A stretch of DNA of 64,000 nucleotides from Sphingomonas sanguinis (GCF_019297835.1 NZ_CP079203.1:3290001-3354000); one strand, 5' to 3'; counted from the stretch's first letter, positions 1 to 10,725 are shown. The notes: generated from the sequence alone by a model not told the origin. Numbers and translations are program-made.

Positions 1-1915
<1,915 letters not shown>

Positions 1916-2051
1916 AGCTCCACACCCCCACCATCAGCCCTGGGCTAGATGGCAATACGGGTGCGGTCATCAATACAGCCAGTGCACGCATCGATTTTAT
2001 ACCCACACACCCTCGAGCCAACCCTCGAGGGTCAGTATTCGCGGACTCTAT

Positions 2052-2169
2052 TGCCTGGTGGCCATAGCGTCGGTGTCCCACCCGATCCCATCCCGAACTC
2101 GGCCGTGAAACCCGACTGCGCCAATGGTACTACTGCTCAAGCAGTGGAAGAGTAGGGCGTCGCCAGGCA
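2052..2169 (+). rRNA. rrf: 5S ribosomal RNA
   Basis: The ends TGCCTGG and CCAGGCA pair as helix I, and the internal CCCGAACTCGG block is typical of 5S rRNA. The gene lies about 136 bases after 23S in the same operon. A 13-bp perfect inverted repeat flanks it (2035-2047 with 2174-2186), which would form an RNase III-type processing stem around the precursor. A second stem-loop (CCTCGAG pairing with CTCGAGG, about 2012-2031) sits in the 23S-5S spacer. Confidence 0.96.
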
Positions 2170-2288
2170 TTACAGTCCGCGAATACACACAAAACCCATT
2201 CACTCGTCTCCTCGGGCCAATCCAGCCCGGGGCGCTAAGCCCCACGACACCACGCGTGAAGCGTGCCGCCGTGCGGCTCAGCTAGCGT

Positions 2289-2365
<77 letters not shown>

Positions 2366-2384
2366 TTCCTCCCCACTACCATAA

Positions 2385-2413
2385 CCGCCCGGCATACCCC
2401 GTGGCGGCTTTTT
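2385..2413 (+). terminator. Rho-independent terminator of the rRNA operon
   Basis: The stem CCGCC/GGCGG (2385-2389 with 2403-2407) is followed by C and five T residues, 20 bases after tRNA-fMet. It is well placed to end the rRNA transcript. Confidence 0.75.
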
Positions 2414-2441
2414 GCGTTTGCCCACGCTCCCCATACGCCAA

Positions 2442-2471
2442 GGGCGGACATGGCATTCGCCATGTCCGCCC
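2442..2471. repeat. 30-bp perfect hairpin (13-bp arms, 4-base loop)
   Basis: The arms 2442-2454 and 2459-2471 are perfectly complementary around the loop ATTC. There is no T-run on either side. It lies between the rRNA terminator and the end of the DUF4142 remnant, and could be a bidirectional transcript end or a remnant of an inserted element. Confidence 0.7.
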
Positions 2472-2494
2472 CGTTTGCGGGCCAGCGGCCGAAG

Positions 2495-2770
2495 TTACGC
2501 CTTCAGGCCCTTCGCCATGTTCAGATGCGCCGTCACCGTCGGGATGAGGTCGCTGGCAAAGCTCTTCAAAGACGCCACGTCTCCCGTCGTCGCATACCCC
2601 TTCAGCGCATCCAGCGTCTGCTGATGCCCCGACCTCTGCGCCGCTATATACGCCGCGTCGAACGCCTCGCCCCGCAGCGACCTCAAACGCTCCACCACCG
2701 CCTGCTGCTCCGCGTTCAATACCGCCTCAGGCGTGAGAGCAGGCGTCAGGCCGGCGGAAGTGAACTGACC
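2495..2770 (-). pseudogene. DUF4142 family protein, N-terminally truncated remnant
   Basis: The open frame encodes the C-terminal half of a DUF4142 (ferritin-like predicted outer-membrane protein) domain, with the phrases AAFDAAYIAAQ-like and GHQQTLDALKGYA visible. Family members are normally about 170-200 residues with a signal peptide. Here an in-frame stop at 2771-2773 leaves about 91 codons, and no start or signal peptide precedes it. The nearest start codon is a TTG at 2719. The following bases up to about 3003 carry no recognisable gene and look less codon-biased than their surroundings. I read it as a decayed or rearranged gene next to the rRNA operon. Confidence 0.6.
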
Positions 2771-3003
2771 TCAAACGTAATGCTGAGCCAACCGGGAGAG
2801 GTAGTGATGGAGATACGCTGAATTCCCACCAGGCGTCCCATGCGGAACGGCTTTATCAAGCGTTTTAAGGGGGTATGCGAGGCGGTTTCGCTTCAACAGG
2901 TAACGTGACTGCCCGCCAAGATGAGGGGCGCACAATAGATGCCGCCTCATTGCTTGGCGGCGCTACATCCGCTGCTGGGGTGCCGGTTTCCGGCGTTCCC
3001 GGG

Positions 3004-3828
3004 CTACCTAACCTTGGAAGCCGTCAGGTCGAGCCATTCTCGCAAAAGCCCGTTGATACGCTCGGGCTCTTCAAGAGCCGCCATATGTCCGCACTGGTCG
3101 AAGATATGGAACGACGATCCTGGGATCGCGTCGTGCAATTCGCGGGCATGATCGACCGGCGTTATGCGGTCTTGCCGGCCGACGACGATCAGGGTGGGCA
3201 CGGCGATGTCGCCGAGATGGCCGCGGCTGTCGGGGCGATTCATGATCGCGCGTTGCTGGCGCAGGAAGGCGGTCTTGCCGACGCGGCCTGCCATGGCCTG
3301 CATGGCGGTGGCGACATCGTCTTCCCAATGATTGCGATGGACGAGATTGCGGAGCAGCGGGCGGGATACGCCCAGGAATCTGCCGCGTTCGAGCGATTGG
3401 ATCCCTCGCAGTCGCTCATGGGTTCGCTCGGGCGTGTCGGCGCGGGCGCTGGTGTCGATCAGGGCGAGGCGGCGGACCCGTTCGGGGGCCTGCCGCATGA
3501 TTTCCAGCGCGACATAACCGCCCATGGACAGCGCGACGAGCGAGAAGCTGGGCGGCGCGGCGGCCAGTGTTCGCACCGCCATCGCCGCTATGTCGTCGTC
3601 GAGCGTCAGGTCCGCGACGAAGGGGGCGCAGCGATCCGCCAGGGCGTCGATCTGGCTGCGCCACAACGATTGGTCGCAAAGCAGGCCGGGCAGGAACACC
3701 ACCGGCTCTAGGGGCGCCTGGGCGGTTCGTCGCGTCGTGCTGGGCGACGGGGTAGCGGGAATTTCTTCGCCGCCAATATAGGGAGTGAAAGGGCCGCCGT
3801 CCCGATGATGATCCAACATGGCTTGCAT
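3004..3828 (-). CDS. Alpha/beta-fold hydrolase
   Basis: Encodes 274 residues from the ATG at 3828, which is preceded by AAGGA; a TTG 30 bases upstream is a weaker alternative. The protein shows the alpha/beta hydrolase layout: an oxyanion segment VVFLPGLLCD near residues 43-52, nucleophile Ser101 in the elbow ALSMGGY, acid Asp220 in VVGRQDRITP and His248 in FDQCGHMA. No signal peptide is seen, so it is probably cytoplasmic. It lies 37 bp downstream of the MFS transporter gene on the same strand and is probably co-transcribed, perhaps acting on an ester or lactone brought in by the transporter. The substrate cannot be told from sequence. Similar proteins are often annotated as 3-oxoadipate enol-lactonase-like, but no ring-cleavage genes are nearby. 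Confidence 0.85.
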   Translation of the reverse strand: MQAMLDHHRDGGPFTPYIGGEEIPATPSPSTTRRTAQAPLEPVVFLPGLLCDQSLWRSQIDALADRCAPFVADLTLDDDIAAMAVRTLAAAPPSFSLVALSMGGYVALEIMRQAPERVRRLALIDTSARADTPERTHERLRGIQSLERGRFLGVSRPLLRNLVHRNHWEDDVATAMQAMAGRVGKTAFLRQQRAIMNRPDSRGHLGDIAVPTLIVVGRQDRITPVDHARELHDAIPGSSFHIFDQCGHMAALEEPERINGLLREWLDLTASKVR

Positions 3829-3865
3829 GACCCTGCGTCCTTCTCGAAACGGCGGCAATGGCGGC

Positions 3866-5185
3866 TCAGTCTTCGGTGATCAGGCTGTCCTGGCGGGTGT
3901 CGCGCATCCGCAGATACACGATCAGCGAGATGCCGATCATCGCGGTGACGTACCAATAGAAGCCCTGCTCCCACCCGGCGGCCTTGAACTTCAACGCGAC
4001 GAACTCGGCGGTGCCGCCGAAGATGGTGTTGGCCAGCGCATAGGGCAGGGCGACGCCCAAGGCCCGGATATGCGCGGGGAACATCTCGGCCTTCACCACC
4101 GCGTTGATCGAGGTGTAGCCCGTCACGATGATGAGGGCGGCCATGACCAGCAGGCCTGCGGTAAACATGTCCTGCGTGTGCTGGAGCGCGGTGAAGATCG
4201 GATAGGTGAACAGCACGCCCGAGATGCCGAAGGCGATCATCAGCGGCTTGCGCCCGATCTTGTCGCTCAGCGCACCGGCGACCGGCTGGAGCAGCATGAA
4301 GATGAACAGCGTGACGGCGTTGATCTGCGTCGCAGCTTCCTTGGTGAAGCCGCTGGTGTTGACCAGGAACTTCTGCATGTAGATCGAATAGGCGTAGAAG
4401 GCGAGCGTACCGCCGGCGGTCAGCAGCATGACCAGCGCGGTTTCCTTCGGGTGATAGCGCAGCAGGGTCAGGAAGCCCGACTTGGGCGCGTCGGCCGCCT
4501 TGGCGTTCTTGAAACTCTCGGTCTCCGCGAGGCCACGGCGCAGGCGGAACACGACGACAGCCAGCACCGCGCCGACCGCGAACGGGATACGCCAGCCCCA
4601 TTCCTCCAACGCGGGCTTGCCCATGACGTTCTGGAGCAGCAGCAGCAGCAGGATCGCGAGCAGCTGGCCCGAGATCAGCGTGACATATTGGAAGGACGAG
4701 AAGAAGCCGCGCCGATCCTTGCCCGCCATTTCGGACAGATAGGTCGCGCTGGCGCCATATTCGCCGCCCACCGACAGGCCCTGCATCAGGCGCGCGAGGA
4801 CGAGCAGTGCGGGCGCCATCACGCCGATCGTGGCGTAACCGGGGGTCAGCGCGATGATGAGTGAGCCGAGGCACATCAGCGTCACCGACAGGGTCAGGCC
4901 CGCCTTGCGGCCGTGGCGGTCGGAATAGACGCCCATCACCCAGGCCCCGATCGGCCGCATCACGAAACCGACCGCGAACACGGCGGCCGCGCTCAGTAGT
5001 TGGGCGGTCTGGTTGTCGCTGGGGAAGAAGTGCGGCGCGAAATAGAGGGTGAAGGCGGCATAGACATACCAGTCGAACCATTCGACCAGATTGCCGGTCG
5101 ATCCGCCGATGATCGATTTCAGCCGGGTGTTGGTGCTGGGCGGCGTGGCGGCCGCCAGAGGGGGTGTCATGGGTATCGTCGCCAT
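3866..5185 (-). CDS. MFS transporter, metabolite:H+ symporter type (alpha-ketoglutarate permease-like)
   Basis: Encodes 439 residues and about 12 hydrophobic segments. The start at 5185 is chosen because GGGAGAG precedes it and the protein then matches the usual family length of about 430; upstream in-frame ATGs lack this. Family marks are GNLVEWFDWYVYA at the N-terminus, the TM2-TM3 loop motif YSDRHGRKAG and RLMQGLSVGGEYGAS. These are typical of the metabolite:H+ symporter group that includes KgtP, ProP and ShiA. The resemblance is strongest to KgtP (2-oxoglutarate uptake), and divergence from a DctB/DctD-like pair supports a dicarboxylate substrate. The exact substrate is inferred. Confidence 0.87.
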   Translation of the reverse strand: MATIPMTPPLAAATPPSTNTRLKSIIGGSTGNLVEWFDWYVYAAFTLYFAPHFFPSDNQTAQLLSAAAVFAVGFVMRPIGAWVMGVYSDRHGRKAGLTLSVTLMCLGSLIIALTPGYATIGVMAPALLVLARLMQGLSVGGEYGASATYLSEMAGKDRRGFFSSFQYVTLISGQLLAILLLLLLQNVMGKPALEEWGWRIPFAVGAVLAVVVFRLRRGLAETESFKNAKAADAPKSGFLTLLRYHPKETALVMLLTAGGTLAFYAYSIYMQKFLVNTSGFTKEAATQINAVTLFIFMLLQPVAGALSDKIGRKPLMIAFGISGVLFTYPIFTALQHTQDMFTAGLLVMAALIIVTGYTSINAVVKAEMFPAHIRALGVALPYALANTIFGGTAEFVALKFKAAGWEQGFYWYVTAMIGISLIVYLRMRDTRQDSLITED

Positions 5186-5541
5186 GTCGTCTCTCCCATT
5201 ATGGTTCATTGTTCTCTCGGTATCGGAAGTGACCGCGTAGGGCCGGAGAGCGGCGCGGGCACCAGCCTGCGCAGCCATCAGATGGTCGTCATGGGCGGTG
5301 ATGATGGGCGGAATGAGCGCGTCGTTGTTGGCGACCAGCGATAGGGTCGAACGCCTGTCATTATGATCCGCGAACCTCGCCATCCCGTCCTTTCACGCCC
5401 GATGATTTCGGTGCCGGGTCAGGATGCGCGAGAGTGTGCACGGGGTAAATTGACCGCGAGAAAATCGTATTAATGTAGATATAACAGTATGTTAAAAGGT
5501 GAATTGTGTCTTGATCCACTCGATCCTGTGCAAAATTCTGC
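5186..5541. promoter_or_regulatory. Divergent promoter region between the transporter and the sensor kinase
   Basis: These 356 bases separate two head-to-head transcription units and hold no supported gene. AT content rises towards 5450-5520, where a promoter for the kinase operon would fit. At its right edge begins a pair of TGCA-N6-TGCA dyads, listed separately. Confidence 0.5.
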
Positions 5542-5574
5542 ATGGCGTCGGAAAGCAAAGTGCAGCATCCTGCA
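5529..5574. promoter_or_regulatory. Paired TGCA-N6-TGCA dyads, possible regulator sites
   Basis: Two copies of TGCA-N6-TGCA are visible, at 5529-5542 and 5561-5574. They start 32 bp apart, about three helical turns, so they would face the same side of the DNA. They overlap the start region of the DctB-like gene and could be DctD-like operators for autoregulation or for the divergent transporter. This is inference from pattern and position only. Confidence 0.35.
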
Positions 5575-7344
5575 AAAATGCCCGCTCGCCGCATCCTTCC
5601 TCTGATTCTGGCCGGGATTTTTTCCGGCCTGATCGGGCTGCTGGCCTGGCTCGCTGCCTCCGCCTGGCTGGGCCGAACCGCGCAGGACGATGTGCGCGAG
5701 GAGGCGGGGCGCGTGGCGCGGCAGCAGGTGCGCCTGTTTGCCAGCGATCTGGCGCAGTTCCGGCTGCTCCCGCTGGTGTTGGGCGAGTATAACGATTTGG
5801 GCGATGCGCTGCGCCAGGGCGACCCGGCCGCGCGGCGCCGCATGGACGGCAAGCTGCGTCTGCTCGCCGAGCGCACCGGCGCGCCGGTCCTTTATCTGAT
5901 CGACCGGGCGGGAAAGACGGTGTCCGCCTCCAACGCGGATACGGCCGAGAGCTTCGTCGGACGCAATTACCGGTTCCGCCCCTATTTCGTGCACGCCATG
6001 CGGGAGGGGGCGGCGGAATATTATGCGGTCGGCAATGTCAGCGGTCGCCCCGGCCTGTTCCTCGCCCGCCGCATCGGTCCCGCCGCCAGGCCGGACGGCG
6101 TGATCGTCGTGAAGGTCGAATTCGACAAGCTGGTGCGGATCTGGCGCACCGATCCGGGGCAGACGCTGGTGATGGATGGGCGCGGCATCGTCCTGTTCGC
6201 GACCGACCCGACCGAGCGGTTCCGCACGACCCGCCCACTGACCCCGGCCGAGCGGGCCGCCATCGCCAGCGCCGCACAGTTCGGGCAGGCGCCGCTGCGA
6301 CCCAGCCGCTACAGCCTGTCGGGGGACGGCTCTGCGGTCATGCCGGGCGGGGTACGGTCGGTCGCCGGATCGGTGGCGATGCCGGTGCCGGGCTGGAAGC
6401 TGGTCCATGTCATGCCGGTCGCGACCGCCTTGCGCAAAGCGGCCAATCTGGCGCGGCTGATCGGGCTGGTCGCGGCGCTGGTCAGCGGATTGGTCGCGGC
6501 ATTCGTCCTCTGGCGCGTCACCCGCGCCGCCGATGCCGCGCGCGAACGCGCCCGGCTGGAGGCCGCCGTTGCGAACCGCACCGCCGAGCTGCGTGCCGAG
6601 ATCGCCGAGCGGACCCGGATCGACCTGCGCTTTCGCGAGGCGCGCGAGGAACTGGCGCAGGCCAACCGGCTCGGCTCGCTGGGGTCGATCACCGCCGGGC
6701 TGGCACATGAGATCAACCAGCCGGTCGCCACCATCCGTACCCTGTCGGAGAATGCCCTTGCGCATCTGGCAGGTGGGCGGCCGGACCGGGTCGCGGCCAA
6801 TCTGGACACCGCGATCGGGCTGACCGCGAAGATCGGTGCCATCACGCAGGAGATGCGGCGTTTCGCGCGGCGGGGCACGGGCACGATCGAACCCGTGCCG
6901 CTGGATGCGGTGATCGCGGGCACGCGCCTGTTGATCGGCGACCGGTTCCGCGCAGCCGGGGTCGCGCTAGATTGGCCGGGGGCGGGCCAGCCGGGCGTGA
7001 TTGCGGGACGGGTGCGGCTGGAACAGGTGCTGGTCAACCTCCTCCAGAATGCGCTCGATGCGGTGGCCGGGGAAGAGGCGCCGCGGATCGCGCTGACCAT
7101 TGCGGTCGACGGCGACCGGGTCGCGCTGACCGTCGCCGACAATGGCCCCGGTATCGATCCGGCCATCGCCGACCAGATTTTCGAGCCCTTCGTTACCGGC
7201 AAGCCCGAGGGGTTGGGCCTGGGGCTGGGCATCGTCCGCGACATCATCAAGGCGTTCGACGGCACGGTATCGGTGGTGCCGTCGCCGCTGGGCGGTGCGG
7301 CCTTCCGGGTGACCGTCGCACGCGCCAAGGAGGAGATGGCATGA
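5542..7344 (+). CDS. DctB-like sensor histidine kinase
   Basis: Encodes 600 residues. One transmembrane helix lies near residues 18-40 and a second near 310-330. They flank a periplasmic region of about 270 residues resembling the double-Cache sensor of C4-dicarboxylate kinases (YLIDRAGKTVSASN and GRNYRFRPYF are typical). A coiled linker leads to the dimerisation domain with phospho-acceptor His389 in GLAHEINQPV. The N box (LLQNALDAV), G1 (DNGPGID) and G2 (GLGLGLGI) of the ATPase domain follow. It overlaps the response regulator by ATGA. Neither ATG 5542 nor ATG 5578 has a convincing ribosome site; a start at 5578 would leave the TGCA dyads outside the gene. It likely senses a dicarboxylate for the adjacent transporter. 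Confidence 0.88.
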   Translation: MASESKVQHPAKMPARRILPLILAGIFSGLIGLLAWLAASAWLGRTAQDDVREEAGRVARQQVRLFASDLAQFRLLPLVLGEYNDLGDALRQGDPAARRRMDGKLRLLAERTGAPVLYLIDRAGKTVSASNADTAESFVGRNYRFRPYFVHAMREGAAEYYAVGNVSGRPGLFLARRIGPAARPDGVIVVKVEFDKLVRIWRTDPGQTLVMDGRGIVLFATDPTERFRTTRPLTPAERAAIASAAQFGQAPLRPSRYSLSGDGSAVMPGGVRSVAGSVAMPVPGWKLVHVMPVATALRKAANLARLIGLVAALVSGLVAAFVLWRVTRAADAARERARLEAAVANRTAELRAEIAERTRIDLRFREAREELAQANRLGSLGSITAGLAHEINQPVATIRTLSENALAHLAGGRPDRVAANLDTAIGLTAKIGAITQEMRRFARRGTGTIEPVPLDAVIAGTRLLIGDRFRAAGVALDWPGAGQPGVIAGRVRLEQVLVNLLQNALDAVAGEEAPRIALTIAVDGDRVALTVADNGPGIDPAIADQIFEPFVTGKPEGLGLGLGIVRDIIKAFDGTVSVVPSPLGGAAFRVTVARAKEEMA

Positions 7345-8633
7345 AGGTTCTGCTGATCGACGACGATGACGAACTGCGCGCCGCCATCGCCGATACGTTC
7401 GAAATTGCGGGGATCGCGGTCGAGCCCCATGCCGACGCACGCGGCGCACTCGGCACGCTGGTACCGGACTATGAAGGGGTGGTCGTCACCGATATCCGGA
7501 TGCCGGGCATGGACGGCCATGCCGTGTTCGACGCGGTCCATGCCAGCGATCCCGAGCTGCCCGTCCTGCTGATGACCGGGCATGGCGACATCGCGATGGC
7601 GGTCGCGGCCATGGGGCAGGGCGCGTTCGACTTCATCGCCAAGCCCTTCGCCAGCGATCATCTGGTCGCCAGCGTCCGCCGCGCGCTGGAGACGCGCAGG
7701 CTGGTGCTGGAGAACCGGCGGTTGCGCGCCGCGCTGCCGGCGGCCGAAGAGGACTTCCCGCTGATCGGCACGACGCCCGCCATGTCGGCCTTGCGCGACG
7801 CGGTGCGCCAGCTGGCGCAGGTCGAGGTCGATGTGCTGATCGAGGGGGAGACCGGCACCGGCAAGGAACTGGTCGCGCGGATGTTGCATCGCTGGAGCAA
7901 GCGGCGCGGGCGCGAATTCGTGGCGATCGACTGCGCCGCCTTGCCCGATCAACTGGCCGACGAAGCGCTGTTCGGCGGGCGTATGCAGGGCGGCCGTATC
8001 GACGATGCCAATCGCGGAACGCTGTTCCTCGACGAGATCGACAGCATGTCCAGCGCGGTGCAGGGCAAGCTGCTGCGCGTGATCGAGGAGCGCGAACTGC
8101 CCCCCATCGGCGGCGGATCGCCGCGCAGCGTCGACCTGCGCATCGTCGCGGCGGCCAAGGGCGACCTGTCCCAGGCGGTCGCCGAGGGGCGGTTCCGCGA
8201 GGATCTGCTCTATCGTCTGGAAACCGTGCGCGTCCGCATCCCGCCCTTGCGCGAACGCCGGGCGGATGTGCCGTTGCTGTTCAGCTATTTCCTGCACGAA
8301 GCGGCGGAGCGTTTCGCGCGCCCGGTCCCGCCGCTGACCGCGACGGTCGAGGCCCGGCTGATGACCGATCCCTGGCGCGGCAATGTCCGGGCGCTGCGCA
8401 ACTTCGCCGTCCAGACCGTGCTCGCCCTGCCGGACACGGAGGGCGACGAGGACGGCCTGCCGCTCGCCGACCGGGTCGCCCGGTTCGAGGCGGCGGTCAT
8501 CGCGGAGGCGCTGCAAAAGGCGGCGGGCGATGTCGGTGTCGCCGCCGAAGCGCTGTCGATGTCCAAGCGCAGCCTTTACGACCGGCTCCAGCGCTACGGT
8601 CTGGACGCCAGCGAGCACCGCCGGTCGGGCTGA
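7341..8633 (+). CDS. DctD-like response regulator, NtrC family, lacking the GAFTGA loop
   Basis: Encodes 430 residues. The receiver domain has Asp51 (VVTDIRMPGMDG) as the phosphorylation site and Lys101 in AKPF. The AAA+ domain has Walker A GETGTGKE at 169-176, Walker B TLFLDEID at 227-234 and the arginine-rich FREDLLYRL segment. A Fis-type helix-turn-helix follows near 390-420 (SMSKRSLYDRLQRYG). After LFG at about residue 212 the family normally carries HExGAFTGA; here the text goes directly to GRMQGGRIDDANRGT, so the sigma-54-contacting loop is deleted. Family members without GAFTGA (for example Rhodobacter capsulatus NtrC) act with sigma-70 polymerase, so this protein probably does not activate sigma-54 promoters. 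It is preceded by AGGAG and overlaps dctB. Confidence 0.9.
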   Translation: MKVLLIDDDDELRAAIADTFEIAGIAVEPHADARGALGTLVPDYEGVVVTDIRMPGMDGHAVFDAVHASDPELPVLLMTGHGDIAMAVAAMGQGAFDFIAKPFASDHLVASVRRALETRRLVLENRRLRAALPAAEEDFPLIGTTPAMSALRDAVRQLAQVEVDVLIEGETGTGKELVARMLHRWSKRRGREFVAIDCAALPDQLADEALFGGRMQGGRIDDANRGTLFLDEIDSMSSAVQGKLLRVIEERELPPIGGGSPRSVDLRIVAAAKGDLSQAVAEGRFREDLLYRLETVRVRIPPLRERRADVPLLFSYFLHEAAERFARPVPPLTATVEARLMTDPWRGNVRALRNFAVQTVLALPDTEGDEDGLPLADRVARFEAAVIAEALQKAAGDVGVAAEALSMSKRSLYDRLQRYGLDASEHRRSG

Positions 8634-8820
8634 CCCATCGTTCCCATGGGGAAAGCCGGGGAGGTGCAGCCCGGTTCCTGATCCATGTTGGTGGATCGGG
8701 GGGATCAAGCGGCGTTGATCGCCGTTCGGCTGTCGATCGGTTCAGCTTGGCGTAGGATAGCGTGAATTAAAGCGCCGGTCCGACGACGACATGCCGACGA
8801 ACAGGGGCTATCATATCCGC

Positions 8821-10368
8821 ATGACCATATTGCCTTTCTCCGTTTCCCGCCCGTCCGTTGCCCGGCTGCTCGGTACGTTGGCGGCGGGGTCGATGATCGC
8901 GACTCCGCTGCTGGCGCAGGTTACCCCGCCGCCGGTCATGGTGCCCCCCGCTCCGGCGCAGACCCAGACCCCCGCGTCGCAGCCCCAGGTCGCGCCGCCC
9001 GCGATCGTGCAGCCCCTGCCGCAGGCGGCGCCCGCTATCGCCATCCCTGCGCTCTCGGACGCGCAGGCGCGACAGCTCGCGACGCTGATCGCCCAAGGCG
9101 AGGTGGCGCAGGGCTTGCGACAGGGGCCGCCGCGCGACCTGTCGACCCTGTCGCCCGCCGCGCTGACCCGCGTGGCGCTGGATTACGCCCATGCCGTGCA
9201 TGTCGGGCGACTCGATGCGGCGGACTTTACGAAGGACTGGGGCATCCGGCCGCAGCCCTATGATCCGGCCCCCGGCTTTGCCGAGGCGGTGCGGCGCGAC
9301 CGGCTGTCGGCGTGGATCGCCTCGCTGCCGCCGCCCTATGCGGGCTATGACGCGCTGGTGAAGGGGCTGGCCCGCTATCGCGCCATGGCGGCGGCGGGCG
9401 GCTGGTCGTCGCTCCCGTCGACCACCATCAACTTCGGCGCGAGCGGGCCGCAGGTGCTGGCCCTGCGCAAGCGGCTGGCGGTCGAAGACCCGGCGGTCAG
9501 CGCCACCGGCGAGAAGTTCGACGACGATCTGCTCGCGGCGGCGCGGCGGGCGCAGCGTCGCTATGGCCTGAACCCGGTCGGCACCGTCGGCAGCCGGACC
9601 ATCGCCGTGCTCAACGTGCCGGTGGCGCAGCGCATCCGCCAGATCATGGCGAATATGGAGCGCTGGCGCTGGTTGCCGCAGCAGCTGGAGGCCAAGCGCG
9701 TCCAGGTGAACATCGCCGCCGCCGTGCTGACCGTGTTCGACGGCGACAATCCGGTCATGTCGATGAAGGCGGTGACGGGGCGTCCGGGCAACGAGACGCC
9801 GATGCTGGTCTCGACCATCCGCAGCATCGTGCTGAACCCGCCCTGGAACGTGCCCAGCTCGATCGCGAACAAGGAGCTGTGGCCCAAGGAGCGGGCCAAT
9901 CCCGGCTATCTGAAGCGCGCGGGTTTCCGCATCATCGACAATGGCGACGGCTCCAAGCGGTTGCAGCAATCGTCGGAAAAGAGCGCGCTGGGCCGGTACA
10001 AGTTCGACTTCCCCAACGACTTCGCGGTCTATCTGCACGACACGCCCGCCCAGTCGGGCTTTTCCAAGTTCGACCGTCTGGCCAGCCATGGCTGCGTCCG
10101 GCTGGAAAAGCCCGCCGATCTGGCCTCGTTGATGCTGAAGACCACGCCCGAATGGCAACAGCCGCAGATCGATGCGGTCATCGCCTCTGGCAAGACGGTG
10201 CGCGCGACCATGGCGGAGCCGGTGGCGGTCTATCTGCTCTATTGGACCGCCTTTGCGAATGCCGATGGGCAGGTGGGCTTCCGCGAGGACCCGTATAGCT
10301 GGGATGCGCAGCTGGCGAGCAAGATCGAGGCGCGCTCGGCCGAGCGGGCACAGGCGACCAAGGACTAA
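8821..10368 (+). CDS. L,D-transpeptidase (YcbB/LdtD-like)
   Basis: Encodes 515 residues from the ATG at 8821 (an ATG at 8791 has no better ribosome site). An N-terminal export signal (residues 1-33, ending LLAQ) is followed by a Pro/Gln-rich linker. A peptidoglycan-binding module lies around residues 205-265 (GPQVLALRKRLAV). The YkuD catalytic domain follows, with the signature HDTP...SHGCVRLEK and catalytic Cys425. It is longer than simple ErfK-type enzymes and matches the large YcbB class that makes 3-3 cross-links in the periplasm. A small lipoprotein gene follows after 9 bp and is likely co-transcribed. Confidence 0.92.
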   Translation: MTILPFSVSRPSVARLLGTLAAGSMIATPLLAQVTPPPVMVPPAPAQTQTPASQPQVAPPAIVQPLPQAAPAIAIPALSDAQARQLATLIAQGEVAQGLRQGPPRDLSTLSPAALTRVALDYAHAVHVGRLDAADFTKDWGIRPQPYDPAPGFAEAVRRDRLSAWIASLPPPYAGYDALVKGLARYRAMAAAGGWSSLPSTTINFGASGPQVLALRKRLAVEDPAVSATGEKFDDDLLAAARRAQRRYGLNPVGTVGSRTIAVLNVPVAQRIRQIMANMERWRWLPQQLEAKRVQVNIAAAVLTVFDGDNPVMSMKAVTGRPGNETPMLVSTIRSIVLNPPWNVPSSIANKELWPKERANPGYLKRAGFRIIDNGDGSKRLQQSSEKSALGRYKFDFPNDFAVYLHDTPAQSGFSKFDRLASHGCVRLEKPADLASLMLKTTPEWQQPQIDAVIASGKTVRATMAEPVAVYLLYWTAFANADGQVGFREDPYSWDAQLASKIEARSAERAQATKD

Positions 10369-10377
10369 AGGGTACAG

Positions 10378-10725
10378 ATGATGAAGATTGCCACCAAGAG
10401 CGCCATGGCGCTGTTCGCTGCCGGGCTGTTGCTGGCGGGCTGCTCGCGCTCGTCGGAGGACCCGCCCGTGCCGGTCGAAAACGATACGCCGGTCGTGGAA
10501 GAGAATATGAGCGTGCCGGAGGAAACCCCGGTCATGACCGATGATGCGGAGTCGGTCGCGCCGGTCAATATGGCCGTCGACACCATCCCGCCGCCTCCGC
10601 CCGAACGCACGGTCGACCAGCAGATGCTGGACGATGCCTCGGCCACCGGCATGACCTCGCGTGTCCAGCGCACGCCCAGTGGCGATGCGCCTGGCGAGGG
10701 TATCGAGCCGAAGGACGGGCAGTAA
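10378..10725 (+). CDS. Small acidic lipoprotein, function unknown
   Basis: Encodes 115 residues. A short positive start and hydrophobic helix end in the lipobox LLAGC, with the lipidated Cys near position 22. The mature part is rich in Glu, Asp, Pro and Val with no recognisable fold and looks disordered. It starts 9 bp after the L,D-transpeptidase gene, so an envelope role is plausible but unproven. A second ATG directly follows the first. Confidence 0.75.
   Translation: MMKIATKSAMALFAAGLLLAGCSRSSEDPPVPVENDTPVVEENMSVPEETPVMTDDAESVAPVNMAVDTIPPPPPERTVDQQMLDDASATGMTSRVQRTPSGDAPGEGIEPKDGQ

Noticed and set aside
6309..8708. Very long open frame on the minus strand opposite the two-component genes
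   Set aside because: It is antisense to two clear genes with intact motifs. In GC-rich DNA the opposite frames stay open, and the protein reads as low-complexity Arg/Gly/Ala text.
8634..8820. Small structured RNA between dctD-like and L,D-transpeptidase genes
   Set aside because: Short inverted repeats around 8690-8745 are visible, but nothing matches SRP RNA, 6S RNA or a known riboswitch.
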